Of a stretch of DNA of 50,425 nucleotides, positions 33,704 to 41,764 are shown piece by piece. The stretch is from NCBI GenBank assembly GCA_016234705.1, contig JACRAS010000125.1, positions 1 to 50,425 on the forward strand, given 5' to 3'. Under the pieces are notes generated by a model. The model did no database searches. It was not told where the DNA came from and saw nothing but the letters and a program-made list of their open reading frames with translations. Source of the stretch: Betaproteobacteria bacterium. Its GTDB lineage: Bacteria > Pseudomonadota > Gammaproteobacteria > Burkholderiales > SG8-39. Every line of letters begins with the position of its first letter. The first letter of the stretch is position 1. The translations under genes were made by a program, and so were the position numbers.

Positions 33704-34068
33704 GATCAGACGCATGATACTGGAGGAACGCGTAGTCCAGGAAGCAACGATCAAGCGCATCATCCCCTTCCTCGCCTCTACCCGAGACGTGGTACTTCGT
33801 TGCCCGATTCGCATTTCCCCTGTGCGCGGCAAGTCCCTAGCGAATGGCGTCATCAGGGCGAAGTCTTGCAATCCGGCATCCCTACCCGGACATTAGCCAA
33901 TTAGACTATCGACAAGATAGCGTTCGGATCGTTTTAATGCCTATAATCACTAAAGTGAACGTGGGTATTGCATTTGCGTCATTGTGCGCGTCACCCCCAG
34001 AAAAACTGAACAACAAGTTCAAACGGCATCGATACAGGAAAAGAACAAGCTCTAAGGGGAAGAAATTC
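33704..34068 (+). promoter_or_regulatory. Promoter region of the Slam-like gene
   Basis: This 365-base gap between tRNA-Leu and the TPR-barrel gene has no convincing gene. A consensus -10 (TATAAT, 33942-33947) lies about 120 bases upstream of the start; a matching -35 is not clear. AAGGGGA at 34054-34060 is a good ribosome-binding site for the ATG at 34069. The local sequence is more AT-rich than the neighbours. Confidence 0.4.
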
Positions 34069-35418
34069 ATGGCGAATTCATTTTCGGTCAGGCGGACGTT
34101 GCTTGCTCTCGGCTTCTGTCTGTGGGTGTCGGGGAATTCGGCGTTTGCGGCGGACGTCGATCTGGATAAGGCGGACGCCCTGATGAAACAGGGCAAGGCC
34201 GCCGAAGCCTACGCCTTGCTCGAACCATTTGAGTTCGAGCAATCCGGCAACGTCAAGTTCGACTATCTCTTAGGCATCGCCGCCCTCGACAGCGGCAAGC
34301 CGGACAAAGCCACGCTCGCATTCGAGCGTGTCCTGGCGATGGATCCCGATTTTGCCGGCGCGAGGGTAGACATGGGACGCGCCTACTTTGCGCTGGGCGA
34401 TATCACCCGTGCCAAGACTGAATTCGAAACCGTGCTGACGCAGAACCCTCCGCCAGCCGCCAAGGTAACCATCGACAACTACCTGGCCGCGATCGAGAAA
34501 CAGGAAAGTGCCAAGAAAACCAAGGGAACGGCTTATTTTGAAGCCACCCTGGGCCACGATACCAATGTCAATTTCGCCACCAGTCAAAGTCAGATAGCGG
34601 TGCCGGCTCTGGGCAACTTGATTTTCACCTTGAACCCGACCGGCGTTAAGGCCCCCGTCGATTATCTGGGATTCGCGCTCGGCGGCGAAGTCAACCACCA
34701 GGTCAATCCGACGCTTGGTCTTTATGCCGGAGCGGACGTCCGCACCCGCAGCAACAGCACCCAGGATCACTTTGATTCCACCAGCCTCGACGCCCGGGCG
34801 GGCGTCGCCTTGGGCGAAGGGGCAAACGTGGTCCGTTTCGGCGTTCTGGGCGGCAGATACGAACTGGACGGCAGGACCAACCGCGACACCAATGGCCTGA
34901 GCGCCGAATGGCGTCATCTGATCAACCCCGCCAACCAGTTGAGCGCGTTTGGACAGTACGCGCGTTACCGCTTCGAACCTACGATCAGCGTCAATAACTT
35001 CGACCAATCGACGTACGGCGCCAACTGGCTGCATATCATCAACGACGGCAAAGGCTTGTTTACAGCCAGCCTGTTTACCGGCGATGAGCGCGCCCCGCTG
35101 CGCGCTGACGGCGGCAAGCGCTTTAACGGCTTGCGGCTGGGCGGGCAAGTGCAGCTCAACGAAAAAACCGAGTTGTTTGCGGGACTCGGTGCCCAGTTCA
35201 GCAAGTACGACGTGGCCAATGCCGCATTCAGCTCGCCCACCGAGTCGCTGACCCGCGACGACAAGCAGTACGACGCCAACCTCGGCATCAACTGGCATTA
35301 CGATAAGCTGTGGACGGTGCGGCCACAGATCTCGCACATACGCAACAACTCCAATATCGTGATTTACAAGTTCGATCGCACCGACGTTTCGATAACGATC
35401 CGTCGCGACTTCAAATAA
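34069..35418 (+). CDS. Slam-like outer-membrane protein: TPR domain plus beta-barrel
   Basis: The 449-residue product has a signal peptide (LLALGFCLWVSGNSAFA, cleavage near residue 27). TPR-type repeats span about 30-150 (DKADALMKQGKAAEAYALLE and GARVDMGRAYFALGDITRA). The C-terminal domain of about 290 residues has alternating strands rich in terminal aromatics and ends TDVSITIRRDFK, as expected for an outer-membrane barrel. An N-terminal TPR and a C-terminal barrel of this size are the architecture of Slam (DUF560) proteins, which move surface lipoproteins and related cargo across the outer membrane. The gene lies 21 bases before the FecR/TbpB-like gene, its likely cargo. Family assignment is from architecture and remains to be tested. 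Confidence 0.75.
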   Translation: MANSFSVRRTLLALGFCLWVSGNSAFAADVDLDKADALMKQGKAAEAYALLEPFEFEQSGNVKFDYLLGIAALDSGKPDKATLAFERVLAMDPDFAGARVDMGRAYFALGDITRAKTEFETVLTQNPPPAAKVTIDNYLAAIEKQESAKKTKGTAYFEATLGHDTNVNFATSQSQIAVPALGNLIFTLNPTGVKAPVDYLGFALGGEVNHQVNPTLGLYAGADVRTRSNSTQDHFDSTSLDARAGVALGEGANVVRFGVLGGRYELDGRTNRDTNGLSAEWRHLINPANQLSAFGQYARYRFEPTISVNNFDQSTYGANWLHIINDGKGLFTASLFTGDERAPLRADGGKRFNGLRLGGQVQLNEKTELFAGLGAQFSKYDVANAAFSSPTESLTRDDKQYDANLGINWHYDKLWTVRPQISHIRNNSNIVIYKFDRTDVSITIRRDFK

Positions 35419-35439
35419 ATCTTGCAGAGGGTGAACGCC

Positions 35440-38400
35440 ATGCAGTTTTCCTGGAAAAATCCGCTCCACGCCCTTTCCGTTCTGCTGCTTCTCGCCGCCT
35501 ATGCCGGCGCCGCGTTCGGCGTGGCCGGCAATGTGCAGTTCGTAATCGGTGATGTAAAGCTCACCACCCGGGCCGGTGTGACACGGGCACTGCAAAAAGG
35601 CGCCGAAATCAACGAAGGCGACCGCGTCGTTACGGCGGCCGAAGCCTCGGCGCAAATCAAAATGGTGGATGGGGGATTCATCGCAATCCGCCCCAATACC
35701 GATATGGGTTTCGACACCTACCGCTACAGCGGCAAGGAGGACGGAACCGAGAGCGCGATCGTGTCCTTGCTGCAGGGCGGTTTCCGCACCATCACCGGCA
35801 TCATCGGCCGCACCAACAAACAGAATTACCTGGTGAAAACTGTGACCGCCACGATCGGCATCCGCGGCACCGACCATGAGCCGATGGTGATCCTTGCCCC
35901 CCGGCCGGGACAGGTTGCCGTCGCCGCGCCCGGCACCTACGACAAGGTCAACGTCGGGATCGCCTTTATCCGCAACGATGCGGGCAGCGTCGATATCCAC
36001 CGCAACCAGGTGGGATTCGCGCCTGAAACCAAGGCACCGCCGGTGGTCTTGCCGAGGATACCGCCTTTCTACAAGCCCACTCCGGCGCCAGGACCGCAGA
36101 AGGCCAAGCAAGAGGCCAAGGACGAAGGCAAGAAAGAAGCTGCGCCGAGCGCTGCAGCGCCCGCGGAGAAAGCTGCTGCAGCGCCTGCGGAGAAAGCTGC
36201 CGAGGCGCCCGCGCAGATTCGGGATACCGCGGTCGTCGATCCGGCAAGCAGCGTGACCGCGCCTCCGGCCGTAGCCGCCGCCCCGGTAGCGGTCGCGCCG
36301 GTAGTCGCGATAACGGCGACGGGCGCGAGCGGCACCACCTTGAACACCACAACGCAGACGGCGACGACTTCGAGTGGAACTACAGCACCGATAACCCAAA
36401 CAGCGCCGACAACCCAACCGACAACAGGGCTGACGCCAGCCGTCCCGATCGCCGGCGGAACGGGCACCTATCGGCAACAGCTGATTGCGCCGCTGACCGT
36501 GGGGAGCACCACCTATAACTCGAACTACAATCTGGCTAGCGGTGTGCTGAAGAACGCGCAGAACTATCTGTTCGATGCGTCCGGCAACCTCGTAAGCATC
36601 CTAAGCTCTGACTACAGGTTGAGCGACCGGGGAGGATCGGGACCGCCTTCGAATACCCCCAACGCGGCTGTGCCTTATACCGGAACAGCGGGTGGTCTGC
36701 CTTCGTCGCCTTTGACCGGGGCGACCGTCGTATTCGCCGGCGGCACCACCCCCGACGGCAACTACAACGACAAGGTCAACGGCATCCGCATGGGGCGCTA
36801 TGCGGGCGGAGCGATCGCCACGGTCGACGCCTCGAACACGGCGAACCCGGTCGCCTATGTCACACAACTCGGCAGCAACAGCCTCAACTGGGCCGTGCGC
36901 GAGATACCGGTCGGCATCCCGCTCACCGGCAGCTTCGAGTACACACCGGCCTATGCCAGCAAACCCACCGACAGCCTGGGCAATGTCGGCACGCTGAACT
37001 ACGCGTCCTTGTCCGCGAACTTCACCACCCAGACCGTCAACCCGGCGGTGGGCATCACGATCAACAACCAGAATCTGTCTTCCGCCGCTGCCAACGTGCC
37101 GATCGGCAGCAATTTCGGCTTTGACGTTTCGAGTAATCCGGCTCAAAACACGGGCGGCGGCGGCAGTTCCGTGCAGGTGAAATGCTACGGCAGCAACTGC
37201 GCGCCGGCGCCGGTGGGGCAAAGCGGGTCTTACGGCGCGCGGTTTACCGGCGGGCTCGCTGGCACCGGGGCAGGTGGTGCGTTTTTCCGTTACGATTTCA
37301 ATACCCGCTACGACCCTGCCGTTGCGGCCGGAGCGACTGGCGGCATTCCCACTGGTGCGACCAATCCGGTCAACGACTATATCCAAGGATTAGTGGCGTT
37401 TACCAAGGGCACGGCTGTGGCCGCACTTCCGGTACCGACCGCGACGACCGGCAATCAGTCAATCAGCACGACGTATTTCAGATCACCGCCTGCGGGGGGA
37501 TCGTACTATCAATCGTGGAGCAGCAATTACAATGCTTCGCCCACGAGCTACACCAACTCCTTTGGCACCGGCAGCCCCAACACGATTAGCGAATCGGTGA
37601 CGCCGAACGATCCGACCCCGGCCTCGGAAACCCTCACCGGCGCCACGGTGGCGCAAGCACCGACCAATGCGACGAGCTTCGCCGCGACCGGCGTTTCATT
37701 CGGCCGTTACGACGGCGGTACCATCTCGGGCGTCGACTGGCAGGGCACGTCGTTCAGCGGTCCCAACGTGGGCAATTACGCTTGGATCAAGGGGCCTGAC
37801 GTGGGTTTAATGAATACCGCGATGCGGGGAACGGCGAAATACGTGCTTGACGGCAGCACGACTCCGAGCAGTATCACGGGCACTAACGAAGGGGGGACTG
37901 TCAATAGCGCGGTGCTCGCGGTGAATTTCAATACGTCGGCAGTCGGCGTCGAATTGTCTGTGTCGAGGACTGTCCCCGCCGTGACCTGGACTGCGACCAC
38001 GACCAGTAGCGGCATACTCTCCGGTAATCCGGCAACCACATTGCGGTTGAGCGACGGCGCCTCCTTTTACGCTTCGACCTGGAACACTGCGTACCCGGCT
38101 CTACATGAGAGCTTGTACGTGACGAAAGACGCCGGCGCCACGAATGCGCCCGGTATCAACGGTCAGATCAATGGTCATTTGACGGGCGACAACCTGAGCG
38201 GCGCACTCATGACCTATTCGTTCCAGAATACGACCGGAACCCCTCCTGGATTCGGCACTAACGGAGCGGTCGCATTTGCGCTGGGTTCATATACGGATTC
38301 CAACAGCGTAACGACGACCGGTACTTCGGCGATCGATTCGAACAATGTACCTTACATGCTGCGCCTCGGAGTTACAGGGCTGAATGCCACGGCGGCCGCA

Positions 38401-39279
38401 GTCAGGCCGGGCGAGTACCTGACGCGTATTCGCGGCTCGCTCAGCTCCGCGTTCAGATTGCCCCTGGGTACTGACGGCTTGCCGATGGCATGGGACAGCC
38501 AGTCGCCTATCACCGTTGTCCCAACGTGCTCGCCTACTCCTTGTACCCCAAATTCCCCATTCGTCAACGAGGTGCCGGTGCGGGTCTCCATCGACCCGTC
38601 GAATTTTGTTGCCACGGGCGTGACTCCGACTCCGGGTTTGCTGCAGGTTGCGCTGCCCGCCGGAAAGAATCCAGCAACGGTGCTGGAATCCGGGTTTGAT
38701 CCGGCCACGGGCATGCGGTGGGGGCGTTACGGCGGCGGTGTTGCCGCCGTGTTCGACCGCATCGGTGGAAACTCGCCGACGACGTACGACGTAACGACCC
38801 AGAACTTGCATACCATCCTCGGGCCGACGCAAACTGGTCCGACCATGCTGCCGGTCACTGGGACCTACGCCTACACCAATGTAGGCGGCACCAAGCCGAC
38901 AGACAACCTGGGTAGTGCGGCAGGAACCCTGAATGCGGCGGCGCTGGTGGCGGATTTCGGCGCCCAAACCGTCAATGCGGGCGTGAATCTGAGCGTGGCC
39001 GGGCAAACCTGGGCCGCCGGCGGAACCGCGATACCGATCCAGCGGCGCCTATACTTTGAGGCAGGCCGCAGCCCGTCGGGAACTGGCAATCTGAACGTCT
39101 GCGTCGGCGCAACTTGCGGCACTGCGACCATTCCTACCGCAAGCAGCGCCAACACCTCGGGCAGACTCATCGGAGGCTTCACCGGCACCAGCGGCCAGGG
39201 GTTGGGCATGGCCTATTCTCTGAATCAGGGCGGAATCGCGGGAACCACCGTGTCAGGCGTGACTGCGTTCAGGCGTTAG
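35440..39279 (+). CDS. Large exported protein: FecR domain plus three TbpB-like barrel modules
   Basis: This 1279-residue protein has a signal peptide (LSVLLLLAAYAGAAFG, residues 12-27) without a lipobox Cys. A FecR domain spans about 28-147 (GDRVVTAAEASAQIKM, TATIGIRGTDHE). A linker rich in Ala/Pro/Lys/Glu (about 200-265) is followed by a Thr/Ala/Val-rich stretch. Three diverged modules then follow, each opening with GRYxGG (at 452, 755 and 1095) and continuing with a GTxxY strand, an AxFxxQTVN-like strand and a closing VxAF strand. The last ends the protein with VSGVTAFRR, recalling the C-terminal barrel of TbpB. Such barrels are recognised by Slam. The ATG at 35440 has GAGGG eight bases upstream. 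It may be a secreted or surface-bound ligand-binding protein. Confidence 0.72.
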   Translation: MQFSWKNPLHALSVLLLLAAYAGAAFGVAGNVQFVIGDVKLTTRAGVTRALQKGAEINEGDRVVTAAEASAQIKMVDGGFIAIRPNTDMGFDTYRYSGKEDGTESAIVSLLQGGFRTITGIIGRTNKQNYLVKTVTATIGIRGTDHEPMVILAPRPGQVAVAAPGTYDKVNVGIAFIRNDAGSVDIHRNQVGFAPETKAPPVVLPRIPPFYKPTPAPGPQKAKQEAKDEGKKEAAPSAAAPAEKAAAAPAEKAAEAPAQIRDTAVVDPASSVTAPPAVAAAPVAVAPVVAITATGASGTTLNTTTQTATTSSGTTAPITQTAPTTQPTTGLTPAVPIAGGTGTYRQQLIAPLTVGSTTYNSNYNLASGVLKNAQNYLFDASGNLVSILSSDYRLSDRGGSGPPSNTPNAAVPYTGTAGGLPSSPLTGATVVFAGGTTPDGNYNDKVNGIRMGRYAGGAIATVDASNTANPVAYVTQLGSNSLNWAVREIPVGIPLTGSFEYTPAYASKPTDSLGNVGTLNYASLSANFTTQTVNPAVGITINNQNLSSAAANVPIGSNFGFDVSSNPAQNTGGGGSSVQVKCYGSNCAPAPVGQSGSYGARFTGGLAGTGAGGAFFRYDFNTRYDPAVAAGATGGIPTGATNPVNDYIQGLVAFTKGTAVAALPVPTATTGNQSISTTYFRSPPAGGSYYQSWSSNYNASPTSYTNSFGTGSPNTISESVTPNDPTPASETLTGATVAQAPTNATSFAATGVSFGRYDGGTISGVDWQGTSFSGPNVGNYAWIKGPDVGLMNTAMRGTAKYVLDGSTTPSSITGTNEGGTVNSAVLAVNFNTSAVGVELSVSRTVPAVTWTATTTSSGILSGNPATTLRLSDGASFYASTWNTAYPALHESLYVTKDAGATNAPGINGQINGHLTGDNLSGALMTYSFQNTTGTPPGFGTNGAVAFALGSYTDSNSVTTTGTSAIDSNNVPYMLRLGVTGLNATAAAVRPGEYLTRIRGSLSSAFRLPLGTDGLPMAWDSQSPITVVPTCSPTPCTPNSPFVNEVPVRVSIDPSNFVATGVTPTPGLLQVALPAGKNPATVLESGFDPATGMRWGRYGGGVAAVFDRIGGNSPTTYDVTTQNLHTILGPTQTGPTMLPVTGTYAYTNVGGTKPTDNLGSAAGTLNAAALVADFGAQTVNAGVNLSVAGQTWAAGGTAIPIQRRLYFEAGRSPSGTGNLNVCVGATCGTATIPTASSANTSGRLIGGFTGTSGQGLGMAYSLNQGGIAGTTVSGVTAFRR

Positions 39280-39538
39280 ATCCAAGCGCCTGCGCGAGCG
39301 TTCGGCCCGAGACTGGGACGATCGATCTGTTCGTCTGTGGGTCGCTGTCGATCAACCTAGGGGAGATTTGTCCGGCATCGTTAACTTATGGCTGTTTATG
39401 GAAGGGCTGATGTATTACGGGAAATTCCAATGAAAGGCAGACCGACGGCAAGTCCAATCTGTCTGCGCGGGTCGAGTATAAGAGCACGAAACGCTGGGCT
39501 CGGGGTACACTTCACTCCTTCATAATCGGCCCATTCCC

Positions 39539-40699
39539 ATGAAGCTTACAGGCGTTCGCGTTGTCGATCTGTCGTTGTTCCTTCCTGGTCCACATCTCAC
39601 AGGCATCATGGCCGATCATGGTGCCGAGGTCATCAAGGTCGAGCCCTATCCGTTGGGCGAACCGGCACGGCACGCGCCATACCAGCAAGCGGGCCACAGC
39701 GTATGGTTTCGCAATATCGCGCGCGGCAAGAAGAGCATCCGTCTCAATCTCAAGGATCCGCGCGGCAAGGATATCCTGCTCAAGTTGTGCGAGAAGGCGG
39801 ATGTGTTCGTCGAGTCGTTTCGCCCGGGCGTGATGGACCGGCTTGGCATCGGCTACCGCTCCATTGAAGCGCGTGCGCCGCAGATCATCTACTGCTCCAT
39901 CTCGGCTTTCGGTCAAACGGGAAAGTACAGCGTGAAACCGGCCCACGATCCCGCGATCCAGGCGCTCGCAGGGGCGATGAGCGTGAGCCTTGGGCGCGAT
40001 GACTTTCCCGCGATGCCGGGGATCGCCGCCGCCGACATGACCGGGGCGCTGACGGCGCTCGCCGGCGTGTTGATGGCGCTCGTGTCACAGCGCGCGACGG
40101 GCAAAGGCGACTACCTCGATGTCGCAATGATGGATTCGTTGATGGCGTGCATGCCGCACATGCTCGGGCCCGTGTTCCTCGAGAATCGCCCACCCGTTCC
40201 GAAGCACGAACGCTCATGGGGTGGCGGCGCCTTTAATAATCCCTACGAAACGAAAGATGGCCGCCATCTGATGATGGGCGGCATGGAGGTGCATTTCGCT
40301 AGGAACGTGTTAACCAAGGCAGGGCGCCCCGATCTCGCACCGTTGTGTGAGCAGCCGGCCGGCCCGGCTCAAGATCCAGTTAGGACATTTCTTCGGGAGT
40401 TTTTCAAGACCAGGACGCTGGCTGAATGGGAGGCGTGGTTCGCCGATGTGGATGCGGGCTGGGCACCGATTCGCGACCTCCAACAGGCATTCTTCGATCC
40501 CGCGACCGCAGAGCGAGGCATGCTCTTGCGTGACGAGGAAGGCATCCCGCATGTCGGCGTACCGATCAAGTTTGCGCATGAACCGGGGCGGCCGAATTTC
40601 CATGTGCCGGCGCTGGGCGAGCATGCGAGAGAGATCCTTTCGGGGCTCGGGTATATGCAGACCGAGATCGAAGTGTTGTTGAAAGAAAATGTGCTGTAA
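39539..40699 (+). CDS. CaiB/BaiF (family III) CoA-transferase, second copy
   Basis: This 386-residue CoA-transferase begins GVRVVDLSLFLPGPHLTGIMADHGAEVIKVEPYPLG, with NIARGKKSIRLNLKDPRGKD and GDYLDVAMMDSLMACMPHML later, all family hallmarks. It differs strongly from the copy at 1338, so it is not a recent duplicate. A 259-base gap without recognisable features separates it from the FecR gene. Its 3-prime end faces the tRNA-Cys gene 28 bases away. Substrate is unknown; its link to the Slam-like pair is positional only. Confidence 0.9.
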   Translation: MKLTGVRVVDLSLFLPGPHLTGIMADHGAEVIKVEPYPLGEPARHAPYQQAGHSVWFRNIARGKKSIRLNLKDPRGKDILLKLCEKADVFVESFRPGVMDRLGIGYRSIEARAPQIIYCSISAFGQTGKYSVKPAHDPAIQALAGAMSVSLGRDDFPAMPGIAAADMTGALTALAGVLMALVSQRATGKGDYLDVAMMDSLMACMPHMLGPVFLENRPPVPKHERSWGGGAFNNPYETKDGRHLMMGGMEVHFARNVLTKAGRPDLAPLCEQPAGPAQDPVRTFLREFFKTRTLAEWEAWFADVDAGWAPIRDLQQAFFDPATAERGMLLRDEEGIPHVGVPIKFAHEPGRPNFHVPALGEHAREILSGLGYMQTEIEVLLKENVL

Positions 40700-40727
40700 C
40701 GAATCGGACGATCGAGCACTGGGAAAC

Positions 40728-40801
40728 TGGAGGCGGGGGTCGGAATCGAACCGGCGTACACGGCTTTGCAGGCCGCTGCATAACCACTCTGCCACCCCGC
40801 C
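40728..40801 (-). tRNA. cysT: tRNA-Cys (anticodon GCA)
   Basis: On the minus strand the acceptor stem is GGCGGGG/CCCCGCC, the anticodon loop CTGCAAA gives anticodon GCA, the T-loop region is GGTTCGATTCC, and CCA is encoded (40728-40730). It follows tRNA-Gly by 111 bases on the same strand. Confidence 0.97.
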
Positions 40802-40912
40802 GTTTCTAGTGCGTGCCAGCCAGGCGCAACGGCAATCTGAAATTAGAAAAGGGAACGCGCCGTTCGTTGCGGCACGCGCCGCAAGCGTTTTGCGCGCCTT
40901 CCCGTTGAATCT

Positions 40913-40988
40913 TGGAGCGGGAGAAGAGTCTCGAACTCTCGACCTCAACCTTGGCAAGGTTGCGCTCTACCAACTGAGCTACTCCCGC
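40913..40988 (-). tRNA. glyW: tRNA-Gly (anticodon GCC)
   Basis: On the minus strand the acceptor stem is GCGGGAG/CTCCCGC, the D-arm is TAGCTCAGTTGGTAGAGC, the loop TTGCCAA gives anticodon GCC, the T-arm is GAGTTCGAGACTC and CCA is encoded (40913-40915). It lies 38 bases downstream of pgsA, as in E. coli. Confidence 0.97.
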
Positions 40989-41026
40989 AGGAGGATGCGA
41001 ATTATACCGGGGATTGGCCTCGGCGA

Positions 41027-41596
41027 TCAACCGTGTTTTAGCACCGTGGGCATGGCCATCTTGAGGTAATAGAACATGGACCACAGGGTGAGCGCCGCCG
41101 CGAGCAGTATCAGCCCGGTGCCCCACCGCTGCGGCCGGAATATTCCGATCGCGTCGTGGTAGAGTAGCATCGGGATGGCAACCATCTGCGCTACGGTCTT
41201 GATCTTGCCGATGAAGGATACGGCGACGCTCTTCGCCGCTCCGAGATGCGCCATCCACTCGCGCAACGCCGAAATGGTGATTTCCCTGCCGATGATGATC
41301 ACTGCGATGACCGCATTCAGACGGTTGAGATCGACCAGCACGATCAGCGCCGCCGCCACCATCAGCTTGTCCGCCACCGGATCGAGAAAGGCGCCGAACG
41401 CGGACACTTGGTTCAGCTTGCGTGCGAGGTAGCCGTCGAGCAAGTCGGTGATCGCGGCGATGGTAAAGATGACGGTCGCGATCAGGTTTTGCTGCGGCAA
41501 CGCGAGCCAGGTGGACGGAAAGTAATACACGCCCACGAACAGCGGGATCATCACGATGCGCATCCAGGTGAGCGCATTGGGGACATTGAATCGCAT
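41027..41596 (-). CDS. pgsA: CDP-diacylglycerol-glycerol-3-phosphate 3-phosphatidyltransferase
   Basis: This inner-membrane enzyme makes phosphatidylglycerol phosphate, committing CDP-diacylglycerol to acidic phospholipids. The 189-residue product has several membrane helices and the complete CDP-alcohol phosphotransferase motif D-x2-D-G-x2-A-R-x8-G-x3-D-x3-D, seen as DLLDGYLAR followed by GAFLDPVAD. Length is normal. It follows uvrC and precedes tRNA-Gly, the same order as in E. coli, so co-transcription with the tRNAs is likely. Confidence 0.95.
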   Translation of the reverse strand: MRFNVPNALTWMRIVMIPLFVGVYYFPSTWLALPQQNLIATVIFTIAAITDLLDGYLARKLNQVSAFGAFLDPVADKLMVAAALIVLVDLNRLNAVIAVIIIGREITISALREWMAHLGAAKSVAVSFIGKIKTVAQMVAIPMLLYHDAIGIFRPQRWGTGLILLAAALTLWSMFYYLKMAMPTVLKHG

Positions 41597-41653
41597 GGCC
41601 GAATATCCAAATAAGTGCGGGTTTCCTCGCTCGCGAGCGCTGCCGGAAAACGA

Positions 41654-41697
41654 AGTTTCAGTGGAGGCTAATGCGCGAAGCGCGTTATGCCGAAACT
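41654..41697 (-). other. Nested stem-loop between uvrC and pgsA
   Basis: AGTTTC (41654-41659) and GAAACT (41692-41697) form an outer stem. Inside, TAATGCGC and GCGCGTTA pair around a short loop. The structure lies in the 168-base gap after uvrC on the same strand and could attenuate transcription into pgsA or stabilise the processed transcript. No U-tract follows. Confidence 0.4.
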
Positions 41698-41764
41698 AAA
41701 ACGCCGGATGCCACTGGCCCGAAGTCGCGAAACCAGTTGCCAAGATACCTCAATCAGCCGATGC

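Noticed and set aside
36130..36470. Low-complexity Ala/Pro/Thr-rich coding repeats in the FecR protein as a possible CRISPR-like or recombination array
   Set aside because: Repeats are irregular and explained by the amino-acid composition of a flexible linker.
34270..36477. 735-codon minus-strand ORF
   Set aside because: It lies opposite the Slam-like and FecR genes and is Arg/Gly-rich without any domain; both plus-strand genes have signal peptides and ribosome-binding sites.
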